Source: Rhodeus uyekii
Taxonomy: Eukaryota; Chordata; Actinopteri; Cypriniformes; Acheilognathidae
NCBI GenBank assembly: GCA_037043235.1
Contig: JAWRVZ010000030.1
Span: forward strand, 3,863,001-3,927,000
Reading direction: 5' to 3'
Length of the DNA stretch: 64,000 bases
In this document: in pieces, positions 34,307 through 47,199 of the stretch
How the letters are laid out: every line of letters starts with the position of its first letter
Position numbering within the stretch: position 1 is the stretch's first letter
Translations under genes and position numbers: made by a program
Notes under the pieces: generated by a model
The model's input: only the letters and a program-made list of their open reading frames with translations
Databases searched by the model: none
Told to the model about the DNA's origin: nothing

Positions 34307-35758
34307 TGTTGGGTATGGACGGTGCTCATGAATGATCGATCAAGATTCATTCTTTGATTGAAAAAAGTGATTCGACAGGATCGGCTCCGTAGAGTCTGTG
34401 ACTTGACAGTTTAAGACTTCTAGGACACAAACCATTCGCATTCACCCTCGCTCTCCTCTGCATTTCAAAGGATGCCATCGTAAAACAGCCCCCACACACA
34501 AACACACACATACATACCAAGAACAAAAGACTGTGCCATGTGACTTTTAAATTAGTCACTTTCCATTTTTAGATGTGTTGTGTTTTACCTATATGTATGC
34601 ATGCTTTGTTATAACCATTTTAGATGTGTTTGATAATTTAGAAGCTTATAATCAGTAAATACTTGGGTAAAACCAAGTCAATCTTTACCTTGCCTTCATG
34701 CTAAGAGTTAGTATAGCCATGAATGGTCTCGAAATCTTTGTCTTTCCATTTGCAGACCGTCTAGGTTTGTTTCACTGTGCTAGGATGCATCAGACTCTTT
34801 CTTTTATTCCAAAACCCAAAGGTCTGCATTCTCAAGTAGGCAATAAAACATGCTAATCACCTCAGGCTAAGAGACAAAGAAAAGTTTCCCGCTTCTCAGT
34901 TCCTTCACTCTGATTGGCTGTCCCAACTTAGAGGCGTGCTTTGTTTATGCCTTTATAAGCGCCCGTAGGCCAAGGATCTTTCTCTTCAATCTCTTCCAGC
35001 CCCTTCTTCCTGTTCCTTTTCCTCCTCTGGCGCGGATTCTTGGATCCAGCGCCATTTTCCACAAAGGACATTACAAACAAAGAACCATAATTTGAACTTA
35101 CCGCGGACTCCAACGGACCCGCCCAGCAAGACGCAAACCTCGGACCAGATCGGAATTCACACGCACGAATTCCGACCAGCCACAGAAACAAACACATGCA
35201 AGTAGCCCAAACGATCTTTAAGAGATTTGAGTGTATACCAATAAGTTGGTCTGATTCCTTGCTTGTTCTCAAATAGGTTATTGTCTGTAATACTACCTTC
35301 CTTTGTCTCTCCTACCCTCCCTCTCTTATTCTCTCTTCTTCCCTTTAACTCAATTAATCTGTGTATGTTTGTCTATTGTTTGTCGATTATTAAAATATAT
35401 ATATTCACACGTGATTGCCTCTGAATTGCTCAACCATAAGTCACTTTAATGGTGACCGATCCTTGTTACAAATTAATGGAAAGATCTTTCTTTGTGGCCA
35501 AAAGAAACCTTTCCTTTTTATAGAGTTTATAAGGTCAATATTTGCTGGACAAATTATCCGTCCTTTGAACTCTTTTCTAGAATTAAAGAAAATTCTACAA
35601 GTCGAATCAAGCCATAGATATTAATAATTGTTATAATCCGTTATAATTAACTGTTAATATCCAAATTCCCCTTTGTGCAGATTTATGTGTGTTCGATCAC
35701 AGAACGACTCACGCACGCATAGATCCGCACCATTTCCCTTAGGCTTAGAATCGCTACA
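34307..35758 (+). repeat. 3' LTR
   Basis: 1452 bp, nearly identical to the 5' LTR. Differences: lack of 4 bp at 34973-34976, G for T at 35233, C for T near 35316, a 2-bp gain near 35348, and G for A at two sites near 35701 and 35717. ATTAAA at 35389 is the likely polyadenylation signal. Confidence 0.95.
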
Positions 35759-35764
35759 TCAACC

Positions 35765-36340
35765 AACTGGTGTAGCCGCTGATGAACCGCTGCAGAAGCA
35801 GATCTCAAATAAATTAAGTTGCCAGTAGCATTAGCTACTGATTAGCTATGAAGGCTGATCACATACATTTGCTGTGGTCTTGTACTATTTCGACAAGTCA
35901 ACCTAAACATCATGACACAGAGCAAGGCTACATCTAAGAAGTATTAATAAAGACTTTAATGCAGATCAATCTTCATCTTTCTAGAGATATTTGATACATG
36001 AACAAACTAATTCATATTTTAAATGAATCAGTTTAACATGTCTAAATAAACAACAACAAAAAATGAGTGGTTCTCAAACAAAACATATCTAAATATCTCT
36101 TTTAAACATGCCTGACTCAAAATAATTTAAGATCTATGAGTGGAGTGATATTTTTGGTGAACAGAGGGATTGACGTAATGAAAACAGAAATTAACTGACA
36201 TACTAGAAATATGTTCATGACACAATTATATAACTGTTTTATTAAGACATCAAATTAATTTTAATAAACAGTATTTTATCATAATGATATAACTTTATTG
36301 CAATCTACATCTAGATTCTTAATGACTTGTCATCATGAGC
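35765..36340. other. Unannotated AT-rich DNA
   Basis: This is the right flank of the retrotransposon. No gene or repeat is recognised. Confidence 0.4.
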
Positions 36341-36345
36341 TAGAA

Positions 36346-36657
36346 CAGAAGTTTTCAAAGTCTGAGACAGTGGGCCTCCTTTTTGACACAACCCACCCAA
36401 CCCACCCAAAGGTTGGACGTGATGCGCGATCGTTGACTGGGCGGACGCAATGCGCGAGTGTTGACGGGGGGCGAGGGTTGAACGACGCGCTTGCAGCCGC
36501 GACAGAATGACATCACAGGGAAATGTAAAATGAAGGAGGTTTAATACAAGTTCGGCGAGTTATTATTAGACTATCTTTTTTTACAACTCTCCGCGCCTCC
36601 CCTGGCATGCTCTGGCGCCCCCCAGGGGAGGCGCGCACCACACTTTGAAAACCCCGG
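36346..36657. mobile_element. hAT-type MITE, intact with TSD
   Basis: The ends are CAGAAGTTTTCAAAGTCTG and, reversed, CCGGGGTTTTCAAAGTGTG. A perfect 8-bp duplication AGCTAGAA flanks it (36338-36345, 36658-36665), which identifies hAT. It is 312 bp, GC-rich inside with repeated GATGCGCGA-like units, and non-coding. A related inverted copy is at 41176-41462. Confidence 0.85.
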
Positions 36658-36669
36658 AGCTAGAAAAAA

Positions 36670-38600
36670 CTGTGTGTTCTATATAGTGTGAATGTGTGTA
36701 TTTTATGAAACTAATCTGTGCATACTACATCTGCCATGTTGTCATTGTCACATGACCTACAAGCTTTTTGTCCTTTCACCTTCATAAATTGTCTCCCTTG
36801 GCCTCATGGGACAGTAAAATGTCCATCGAATGCGCACTTCAGAATCTTGCCAGAAGTAGAAGGTCATCCAGTTACTTTTTTGCCTAATCTTTTTCGAACA
36901 CTATGAATCGAGACATAGTACTCTGATTTCAGACACAGCGATTGTCACAATGTTTGAACTGGGCATTGTGTATATGTCCGACATGTAATGATACAAGAAG
37001 CAATTAAGGAATTCATAGTGAATGCATTTAGAGTGAAATTACATATTAGAATCATATAAAAAGAACCCGATTGAACCATTGAAACAAAATGTTTATCATT
37101 TACTTGCCTTGAGGCTAAAAATATATTTTGCTATTATTTACGGGTGAACTGAGGAGGCCGTGCTGAGCGCTCTTAAAAACATCTATTAAGCGATGGATAA
37201 TCATCTGGAAATAAGGACATTGGAAATCAGCCTTGAAGAGACTGATTTCAGCCCTGAAACACTCTGTCATTACCTTCATATCAAATCTACAGTGTAATTC
37301 TCCATCTTATTAGCTAAAGTAAAACCCAAATGAAAACAGATGCTGAAAACTCCATCCCGAGAGTAATAGTCCACCCACGCCTGACTGAGCATGTAGTGTA
37401 CAGTATAGCATTAATCCTCTATGGAAAATATGTTTTTGTACAACTGTGTTAGAACCTCGGCTTAGACCTAAAGTAACAGATTGAACCGTCACACGGAAGC
37501 GACAGCACCTCATTGGCTGGCGATGACAGATTTCTTCTCAGGGTACGGTCATCTGTCCGCACCTTCAGAGTGTGTGTCTATCTCCTCACATGAGGCTACT
37601 GGAGCAGCTTGAACATTCCTGAGGATTACAGCACTTATAAAACATTTCGCAACAAACCAGCACAACATCAAACTTTCGTTTCACACACCGTTTCACAGTG
37701 TCATGTTCTATGTCATTTATTGTGTTTTGTAGTCCTAAAATAAACTTCTGCAGAGTCTTCTTCCAATAATGCAGTATTCCCCATGCGGCAGCCTGGCAAA
37801 GTTCACTCCGCTCAACTCCCTGGGATCTTCGTTCTACAAAGCTTTGCATTGCCCAAGGTGATGGTATTGTTTTGGTACGTTATGACGGGTAAGGAGAAAC
37901 AAATGAAGGTGAAACACAGGACAGAATCTGTTTGTTCGAGAGGAGATCTGCAGCAGTCTTCTGCTGTGTGTTTTCTGCTGTGTGTCAAACATGTGGGAGA
38001 ATGTTTGTGTGCATGCGAGCGAGCAAATGGTATATTTTTGAGATCTAAAATGCTCATTTAACATTAATAATATATTGATGTTTCTGCACAGATAATCTGT
38101 GTCAGGGCTGTTATAGGTAACTAAACTGAAAAGTAAAAGCATTTAAAAAAACATTTTTGTTACTTGAAAATACAAATGTTAACTGAAGTACTACATATAA
38201 ATAAATGCATATGGTAAATGCATGCTCACATTTAGTCTAGAATAATAATAAAAAACAAAAACTAAATAAAAATTTTATAAAAGCTGTTTGGAATACAAAT
38301 AAACACAACATGTAAAATATAAACTATTTAAAAATATTCTGGTCTGTCAAACAAAAATATTTTAGTGTTTTGAGTTGGGCCTGCTAGCTTAGTTTAGTGT
38401 AACTGCGGAGGGGGAACAAGGGGGTAGATCCTAATATGGAGGAATCACAGGAAAATGTATATCATAAATGTATAGATTTTAAATACCTGTTCAAAAAGCT
38501 GGAACAAGATGGATAAAGAATACAGTTACAAAAGAAACTTCACATAATGCAATTCTGGCTTTAACCAGAAGAGCGTCAGCTTCTGAAGCAAGTCACATGC
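36670..38600. other. Unannotated DNA
   Basis: No exon is supported. Overlapping frames on both strands at 37783-38142 lack any domain. The section 37140-37290 is of mixed composition and may be unique. Confidence 0.4.
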
Positions 38601-38639
38601 AGGAATACATGCAGTATGGCAATGCAACACAGCATTGGG

Positions 38640-39840
38640 CACGAGTACACAAGCAACCCAAGACGTTCCCTTTCAGGAGAACTTCAGCTTCCCTCTGCGG
38701 GAACCCTATACCCATACCACCTACTACCCAGTGTCTGCTTGTGTAAACACACTGGGGGCACACAAACCCCAGAGAGGAGCTCAGGTCCAGGTCATAAAAT
38801 CTGTCAAATGTGTATGGCGAAGACCAGCCTGCCGCATCAAATGAAGGAAAAGCATTAGAGGAAAGTATAAGTACCAAAGTATAAGGCTGCCCATCCGACT
38901 CATAAGCAATTGAGATAGCCTCGACTACTCACTAGCTCATCCTCTGCTTAGATGTTGGGTATCCTGTGGGTATCAGCTCTATGGACAAACACATCTAGTT
39001 TCCTAATGGACAAGTTTTTCCTGATCTGTAAATTGAAAAGAAGGAGGATAGAAGGCGTGTAGCACAACTGGCCCAACTACATTAGTGGGAACCTTAGGAA
39101 TGAAGACTAATGATTAAGGAATAATTGCTAACCAATTGTAACGCAAGAAGGAAAGCTGCTTTAAGAATGAGGAACTTTTTCTGGAGCCTCTTCAATAGGA
39201 TCAAAAGGAACCATAATAAGTCCCTCTAGGGCAAATCCCAGGCAACTGCTCTTGTGTTTAGTGCAGGAAATGAGTAATCATTGGGCTTCTCCCTGAAGAC
39301 ACCCCACCCAAAGGAGAGTGGTAGGCATCCATGAACACCTTTAAAGTGGAGGGGGATATTCCTGCAGAGAAACCTTCCTGAGAAGAGAAACCTTCCTCCA
39401 GAGAAACCTTCCTGCAGAAACTACGGCACTGCAGGAGACAGAGGTGGCGAGTCCTCTGTATCTCCTTTCTCAATACCGACAACATCCAGTTCCTCGGAAC
39501 TGGATAGCTGTAGTAATGGTGCCTCACCCTGGGCAGAAGAAACTGCAAAGCATGCTTCCAAAGCCTGGGATAAGGCACTGGACTTGGCAGGTGAGGGCCG
39601 AGAAAGGACTCAGCCTGTCTCTAACCAGATCACTCGGTGAACAACATGATCTGAGTTGCCGCAGTGCCTCAGCAGCAGCGGGACCCGAATCATGCGGAAT
39701 GCAAGCCAAGGGGCTCTCCTTGAATAGCACCCGGTTGGAGCGGAGCATTCTCAATGGCAACAGCTCACAATGTTCATAACCAGCCCCCTCGAAGGCTGAT
39801 TGGTCATGCTCCACTCCCAAACAAACACAAACCTTCTGTG
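38640..39840 (-). pseudogene. Decayed DIRS-type retrotransposon, tyrosine recombinase region
   Basis: On the minus strand a frame at 39258-39578 contains AGISPSTLKVFMDAYHSPLG and then GRSPMITHFLH, which matches the N-terminal part of DIRS1-type tyrosine recombinase (LSPSTLKVY..AI..H). Farther along, with stops and frameshifts, come WDLP followed by FDPIEEAPEK, and near 39050-39100 VVLHAFYPPPF-like wording. These follow the order of the DIRS recombinase. The upstream minus-strand sequence (39524-39820; PAAAEALRQLRSCCSPSDLV) belongs to the same element by position. No intact frame remains and the RT part is missing. Confidence 0.65.
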
Positions 39841-39844
39841 AATC

Positions 39845-40035
39845 CTACCCATGATTTTAAAAAAGGGTCTGGGAAAAGCACACTGCTTAAATTGTTCCTT
39901 GCTCAGCGTCTATAACTTTTTGGCACAAACACGGTGTAAACTCTTGACTAAAAAGGATATATTTTCTGAGAAAGAGACAGACAATAGCCCTTGTTGAGGA
40001 TACAGAAACTGAGGCGCTGTTCTTCCGAATGTGCT
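39845..40035. other. Short unannotated spacer
   Basis: This lies between the DIRS remnant and the hAT-like fragment; nothing is recognised. Confidence 0.4.
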
Positions 40036-40041
40036 TTATAG

Positions 40042-40205
40042 CAGTGGTCCCCAACCCCCGGTCAGTAACCCCCCGGACAAACTGGTACCGGGCCGCGGAA
40101 CGATTTCGCGGACCGGTCCGTGGATGAAATGGAACCGAGCCGCGGATCGAATTCGCAGACCGGTCCGTGAGCGGCTGTGACGCTGCTGCTTTGGCGGTGA
40201 GGTGT
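40042..40205. mobile_element. hAT-like fragment (CAGTGGTCCCCAACC end)
   Basis: It starts CAGTGGTCCCCAACCCCCGG and holds two copies of GGACCGGTCCGTG-type sequence with GGGCCGCGGA. This is the vertebrate hAT terminal type rich in CCGG. The second terminus is not present, so the copy is truncated. Confidence 0.6.
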
Positions 40206-40209
40206 GTTT

Positions 40210-41170
40210 AATCTCGCGCGGACTCATCATCCATCTTGCGCATAATATATGGTGTGGAATAATTACTATATATATATAAATATATAGCATTTTTTTATTC
40301 TTAATATTAAAGAATAGCAGAGTCCAAACAAACTCATTGGAATCACTTCAAGAATAATTTTATCCAGCTGATTAATTCACAGCCAATCAGAATCCATCCT
40401 GCTCTAACAGGCTCAAGCAATTAAACCAACAGACATGCAGACGCATAAGATAAACAGAGTGATTTAGTCTGCTGGTGAGGATGCTAATATAATTATCTTC
40501 ATATTTATTGTGCACTGGAATTATTAAAAGAATACCCTGATACATGTACAAAAAATAATAATAATTAATACCATCTATTTTTTGTACTTCTTTCTTAAAG
40601 GTGTACTACTACACCAGCCCAAACGGTCTAGTGGATACAAAAGATCTGTCAGGTAAAGTATTCCTCAAGAAGCAAAAGCGCTGAGAGGCAGAAGGTGGGA
40701 TTGAGGTGAAGAGTGATAAAAGGAAAAAAAAACAAGCCCAGCTGCCACAGGAGGTGCACACAATAGCACTATCCACAGATATAATAGCACTTCCTGCAGC
40801 ACCACGGCAGGTTGGTTAATCTCTGGCACTCTCATCACATCAGCACTTCATTACTTCAGGTGTTCTTTTGATTACTACTCAAATCTCTGACCTGGGTTGC
40901 ATTTTACACGTGATTTCTCTGTTAATTTGTCCTTCAAACCAAATTCCCACTACTATTTAATCCCATTTTATTTATGTATTGTCCTTTCGTGATACTCTTC
41001 CCCTTGTTGTTACACTGGCAGACATGGACTACATGGATGCATCTAACATTCAGAATCCATGCAGCAATGCAGCAGCCACTTCAGACGACACACCTACAGA
41101 CCACCAACAGTCCCTTCACTGGCCGTCTGATACATATTGAAAATCTCCAGTTCCAATTTGTTTGCATGCT
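40210..41170. other. Unannotated DNA
   Basis: No gene is recognised. A short TA-rich run is near 40262-40287. The frame at 40974-41312 runs into the hAT MITE and is not a gene. Confidence 0.4.
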
Positions 41171-41175
41171 TTACA

Positions 41176-41462
41176 TGAGGGGTTTTCAAAGTGTGGGGCA
41201 CGCCTCACACCAGAGAATGCCAGGGGAGGCGCGGAGAGTTGTAAAAAATTATAGTCTAATAATAACTCGCCAAACTTGGATTAAACCTCCTTCATTTTAC
41301 ATTTCCCTGTGATGTCATTCTGTCGCGGCTGCAAGCGGCAGTGGTGCTGAAGCTATGGTGGAGAGTAGGCATGTGTAGTTCAACACTCCCCAATACCCCC
41401 CCCCCCCCCCCCCAACAATCGCGCATCGCATCCACCACCCAAATCCCCCCCCCCCCTGTCAA
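41176..41462. mobile_element. hAT-type MITE, inverted relative, 3' decayed
   Basis: It starts GAGGGGTTTTCAAAGTGTGG and follows, reversed, the element at 36346-36657 (CCAGGGGAGGCGCGGAGAGT, TCATTTTACATTTCCCTGTG, then CGCGGCTGCAAGCG). The far part is interrupted by C-runs at about 41394-41413 and 41447-41457, and the second terminus is lost. Confidence 0.75.
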
Positions 41463-41608
41463 CAATATGTAATTATAGGCAAAGTAAATAAAGGCAAAGA
41501 TAAGGAAAATGATAATAGGATTTCCCTAAATTTGGCTGGGTAGTAGTCTTAATCTTCAAAATATATTGCTTGTATAGTTTGAGGCACTTAGTAATATAAA
41601 TAAGTATA

Positions 41609-41944
41609 CAGTTCGCCACTTCGCGGCCTCAGTGCATCGCGGATTTTTAAATAATATTTATCGAAAAATGAAAGTTAAAAAATACCGCCATATCGGCAGC
41701 TGTATTGAGGAAAGCAGCATTGTTTCATCTTGATGCAAGATAAACGGTTTCCCAGGATGCCAGACAAAGAGAGAAACTCTCTCAGAGGCTTTGTACACAC
41801 CCACGGCACTCAGACAAGACACGTGATTGGTTCCCGGCGCGAGATCGACCAATGAGAGAATGTATCCCGTGAGCTGATCCTACTTTGCAAATTTTCACCT
41901 ATTTTCACCTTTTCACATTAACCGCAATAAACGAGGAATTACTG
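41609..41944. mobile_element. Tigger-like MITE, copy B
   Basis: It begins CAGTTCGCCACTTCGCGG and ends CGAGGAATTACTG. TA flanks both sides (41607-41608, 41945-41946). The body matches 11450-11806 over most of its length. Size 336 bp, non-coding. Confidence 0.75.
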
Positions 41945-41949
41945 TATTC

Positions 41950-44565
41950 TATGCCTATCGTTTGGGGTCAGTACATTTTTTTTGTGTTTTTTTTTTGTTT
42001 TTGTAATTCAGACTTTTATTTAGCAAGGACGCATACAAACCAATCAAAAGTGACATTAAAGATGTTTACAATGTTACGAAATGTAATTTTCAATAAATCT
42101 TCAATTTCAATAAATTTTCAATTCATCACAAAAAAACAAAAACAAATCACAAAACATTTCCACAAAACAGTTGAAGCAGCACAACTGATTTGTTGATAAT
42201 AATAAGAAATGTTTATTCAAATCAGTGTATTAGAATGTTTTTCGGAAGATCATGTAACTGACGACTAGAATAATGATGCTCAATATTCAGCTTTATATCA
42301 TATATATTTATATAATTTACATTTCAAAATAGATTCACATAGAAAACAGTTATTTATTTTCTAGTTTTGATCATATAAATACAGTCTTGTTGAGTAAAAA
42401 AGACTTCAAACTCTTAAATGGCAAACTAAAGTTAACTTTACTGAAGTTTAATTTTACGCAAGTAGTAATTGGCCAGAATAAGCCACCAGCTGCAAAAGAT
42501 TTATACTGTTACTGATTTATAGCTATGTGAGAGAGAGACTTTAGATCTGTACAGCACAATTTGTGTTTTGAACCACATCATGTCTTTGTGTACATCTTTA
42601 GAAGGATGTTCTAGATTGTCTGAGAATATAGCAAACTCAACAGTGTCCTCAGCAAAGGGTGGAAATTAAATTTCACAAGCTTTCTAATGGAATCGTGACA
42701 CAGCTCAGATGGATAGATGCACGGTCAGATTAGATAGAATGGAGTGATTTTCTGAGACCGATGACCTTGAATATTTTTGTCAGTTCAACCGTTTGTACAA
42801 TGCCAGTTGTGATGAGCATATTTCAGTGTAAAAAACATATTTAAACACCAAACAAAAAAGCACCTTCAAATGTTTATTTTAAATGACTAAACTATTATAC
42901 ATTTTAATTTTGATAAATTGGTGGCTAAATCATATATGATCTCATTTTCATGATTTTGTACGATACGCCTACTTCTCATTGACGGTTAGGTTTAATCATA
43001 CATTTTTTTACCAATGAAAGGACACAAATTTATACAAAATCACCAGCCCGTGAAATAATAATGATTTCATATAAGATTGGGTTGAGAGAGCTGTTTGTTC
43101 CACTTGAAAGCTGTTAAATACGGCTTTGTGTAAAGGTGAAGTGTGTAATGTTTTCTGTTAAACTACTTTCGTCTATCAGTTTAAAATGCCAAGACAACTA
43201 TAAAGAAGTGATTTGCTGGATTTGTTTGTCAACTTCAGGCTCAGCCAATGGCTCGTGTTTGGGGCGGGTCTACAAGCTTGTCCAATCAATGTAGGACAGA
43301 GCCAATGCAGAACTATAATTTTGATTCAGATTCAGCTAATTTTGTTTTCCTTGGAGGGTTTACATTTTTTTTTAGAGAAAGTATTGATATTAAAACACAA
43401 AATGAACATGTATTGCCATCATTGATCAAGGACTTTCAAAGGGCATCTACAGGCAGAGAAAATGGGCTCTGGAAATCTCTATCACCAGCTTTGTCATCCA
43501 TTTAAAACAATTTGCATGTTTTCGCAGCCTTTAAGACATTTGGAATGAGAATGCTAATACACTGGGGTTTGTGTGGCTTCATGTACTTTGCGTTGACTCT
43601 ATGAGGGCTTAACGCATTCCTTTATTTCATCAAGGCTTGATTACTTTTGTGAAGATTCTCCCCCTCTTTCTGATAATCTAATGCTCTTAAATGAAAGCCT
43701 TTTCATTGTTCTACACTTTCTCATTTTCCTCTTTTTATGCTCGGTGGACCTTTTAGGGAAGTGGCTCATCAGAGGTAATGCTCATATATACTGTAACACT
43801 AACACATTTCTCAAATATTTCTAATGTTGCCATGGTTAAAGATATCATTCCTTTTAGAAGAATGTTCCTTTTAACATTAGAGATATTTACAGTATATTTA
43901 TGTACCAATATAGGATGAAAAATGTAAATGTTTAACTATTTTTTACAGATGAAAAATGTAAGCAAGCTTTCTTTTATCCAAGTCAGGTGATTATAGGTGT
44001 GAATGAATCAATTCACTACTTTGCTTTAAGCTGATGGCTTTAACACTTATAGGATGAAAAAGTTTAATTAATTTCACTTGCATTTAATTTCAATGTTCCA
44101 CAATGGTTGCAACTACATGTCAACTATCCGTCATTAGAATGTTAGAAGACTGTCTGCTTAATATCTGTTAACACTTTTTTTGTGTGTTAAAATAACCTCA
44201 ATAGATATTATTCTGTACATAACTTTTCAAATAACTTTACTCTGTAAATTTCAACTCATTCTACTAACTCGATCCCTGACACCGAACCCTAACAGTAGCA
44301 GTGTACTAATACGGTACTCTAATGAGAGTTAGCATATAAGGCTGTCAGTTTTATTTGAGTTATTTATTTATTTTTGATCTCACACTGATTTCTAATTATT
44401 TATCATTAAATTAAGTTAAAATTGTCATTATACAGAAGTTGCAATTGTGTTTTCTTCTCTACTGTGATGTATATCTGAGTGAAACGGCTTCTTGAACTAG
44501 AAAAAATGTAGGGCAGGACTTTTTCCACGGGAACTGATTGGATGGTTGTGTTTTGCTATTGGTGG
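41950..44565. other. Unannotated AT-rich DNA
   Basis: No exon or complete repeat is recognised. The section 43510-43790 is repeat-free and of mixed composition, a possible conserved block. Frames at 43213-43505 have no domain. Confidence 0.4.
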
Positions 44566-44572
44566 ATCTCAT

Positions 44573-44731
44573 GGCTTTTCTGTAGCTCAAATAGTAGAGC
44601 ATGGCGCTTGCAACACCAAGGTCATGGGTTTGATTCCCAGGGAAAGTAAGAACTGCTAAGAATGTCAATGTGTACCTTGAACAACATGTTAGTTGCTTTG
44701 GATAAACGCCTCTGCCAAATGTAAATATAAT
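44573..44731 (+). mobile_element. tRNA-derived SINE
   Basis: The head has an A-box-like TAGCTCAAATAGTAGAGC and a B-box-like GGTTTGATTCCC (the expected C replaced by T), then a short body and the tail CTTTGGATAAACGCCTCTGC followed by CAAATGTAAAT. This is the fish tRNA-SINE layout. A second, truncated copy is at 17123-17226. Confidence 0.8.
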
Positions 44732-44734
44732 GGT

Positions 44735-46655
44735 ATTGACAGTTTGCACCACCCTCACTCCAGTAAAAAAGGTCATCAAAGAAGAGACATCCCTGCAAGA
44801 GGGAATATATAAAAGATGTCAAAATAAATAATTTATATTAAATAATGCAATAGTCAACAAAAATTTAATCGAAAAACTAATAACCCATATGGATAAAACG
44901 CATATGGAAAATAGCAGAGGTCACAGACTGTGCTGCTCCAGGAAAGTTACATGATCCTAGTTGTCCAAAACACAAGGATACTTTATATTTATAAGAACTT
45001 CAAACAAAAGCATAAGCGTTTACAGCGTCTTGTCCGCTCACGCTTTGACAGAAGCTTGTTCTGTTTACTGCCTCTGACATGTGTTGTCCTCAGGCCATAC
45101 ATTTTATGGCTAAATCCTTATCTGTAAATGTTAGAAAGTCCCACAAGCATTTCCATTGTGAATATTCTGACGACGAGCAAGTTTTGTTAAACTTGGCAGA
45201 TGTCAGTGCCGGTGGGTGCATATAATTCTGACTAAAATACACATTTTGCTAAAATATGTTTTTTTTTTTTTTTGAATATACATGTAAACAAAAGTAATCA
45301 TTTTTATGAGAACAGTAACAGTAAATACACTATTGTTGGTATAGCCAATTAATATAAAATATAAACATTTTACTTAAACATCAGTGTGACATGTTGTGAT
45401 TTTTAAAATAATTAATTTAGTCCTTTCAATATCTATGGTAAAATAGTAAGCCATCAGTTGTTTGTAATGTAACGTCTATAATTTAACACTTTTTTTATGC
45501 TAATAATGTAGTAAAGCATAGCCTACACAGATACATTCACTATATTCAACTACATGCCAAGTAACTCTCTTTAGGCTTTATGCCAAATGTCAGAAAAGAC
45601 TCCCATTCTATCTGCTTAATAGAAAAATTGTTAACAGCTGAATGAATTGATGGCAATATATGGAATTTTAAGGTAATCAGCTAACCAAGCTTGTTGTTTT
45701 GATTGTTGTCATTTGCTTGAAATATCTAAATGTTTGTTAAAGGCAACAAAAGTTAGATATCAAACAGCAACCGATTGATTTCGGTTATGCTCATCTTTTG
45801 TAGCTCCTTTAAGGACATCTCGAGTAAAACTCTATATTTAACAAAGCACATACAAAAGACCTGAAACGGAGGGGATACGGCCTGTTTTACAGAATACAGA
45901 AGTGTCTTGTGCATAACTCATAATCCTCAATCTGCAAGATTCATTTTCTTGATATTACATAAATAAAAAAGGTTATTTATGAAACATTTAACCAGGTAAA
46001 TCAACCAGAGGAAACCAAGAGTAATTTAAAAATCTCAAGATAGTAATATTGATATTGATACAAAGACTAAATTATGTTTTGAATTCCAACATCTATTTGT
46101 ATTCATACAGTATTAAAGGTATTCAGTGCTCAGCTCTGGCTCCAACAGTAATATGGAGTTAAATTAACCTGGCAACGTTACAGCATACATTTGCGCAGCA
46201 AACTGCTCAATCAAGGCGCCACATTAGCTGCACATGCTGTATCATTTCAAGTAGTCATTCTCTTCCTGCTGTCATCTATGGCTTCACTCAAGCCAGCTCA
46301 CTATAGCATCAAAGAAGAAGACGAGGAGAAAAAAGTGATCAAACACACTCCATACAAAAGTGTATTTATCTTTCCCGATGGGCCATTAGAAAGGCAAGGT
46401 ATTCATTTGTAAATTAAATTTGTCAACCAAATTAAAGAGGGGAGGACATAATGGATGTATACTGACTGTGGAGGCTCCAAGCCGGGCATAAATAAATGCA
46501 GGGAGGGGCTGGAGAGGAAGACATTAGGAGAGAAAGAAAAGACCCCGCTTTACATTGTTCAACACATTCAGTGTCCTCCAAACGTTTCTGTACATATCTG
46601 AACGTCACTACATTATATAAAAAATGGCATTTGTACAAAAAACATTTTCATTATA
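44735..46655. other. Unannotated AT-rich DNA
   Basis: No gene or complete repeat is recognised. The frame at 46191-46412 shows no domain. Confidence 0.4.
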
Positions 46656-47069
46656 TATATACAGTGGGTACTGAAAGTATTCAGACCCATTTACATTTTT
46701 CACTCTTTGTTATATTGCAGCCATTTGCTAAAATCATTTAAGTTCTTTTTTTTTTCATCGTTAATGTACACACAGCACCCCATATTGACAGAAAAACACT
46801 GAATTGTTGGCATTTTTGCAGATTTATTAAAAAAGAGAAACTGAAATATCACATGGTCCTAAGTGTTCAGACCCTTTGCTGGGGGTCACTCTTCAGACAC
46901 TCTTATATTTAACTCAGGTGCTGTCCATTTCTTCTGATCATCCTTGAGATGGTTCTACACCTTCATTTGAGTCCAGCTGGTTTGATTATATTTATTGGAC
47001 TTGATTAGAAACCCACACACCTGTCTATATAAGACCTTACAGCTCACAGTGCATGTCAGAGCAAATGAG

Positions 47070-47195
47070 AATCAAAATTTAATGAAATTGAATTTTCAAT
47101 TATGCTATTATGTTTTAATAGTCTTGTGTTGTGTTTACTCAGGGTTCAATTGAGAGGGGTTTCGGGAGGGGGGGGGGGGGGGTTGGGGGGGTGCA
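47070..47195 (+). repeat. Repeat inserted in the Tc1 transposase, with a G-run
   Basis: The sequence AATTGAATTTTCAATTATGC through GGGTTCAATTGAGAGGGGT is absent from Tc1-like elements and reappears, reversed, at 52840-52935. It ends in two G-runs of about 16 and 7. It replaces the transposase start codon region. Confidence 0.65.
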
Positions 47196-47199
47196 ATCA

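Larger units (their letters stand above)
25654..35763 (+). mobile_element. LTR retrotransposon, young, non-autonomous (RT core, RNase H and integrase deleted)
   Basis: Two direct LTRs bound an internal region of 7.2 kb, and the 5-bp duplication TCAAC (25654-25658, 35759-35763) flanks the whole insertion. Order: 5' LTR, leader, gag, UGA stop, in-frame pro/pol remnant, non-coding 3' part, polypurine tract, 3' LTR. The LTRs differ by about five substitutions and two indels (4 bp near 26328, 2 bp near 26704), so the insertion is recent. The protease and RT fragment are of Ty3/gypsy-retrovirus grade; TSD length and the PR-before-RT order agree. Mobilisation would need RT and integrase from a full-length relative. 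Confidence 0.93.
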
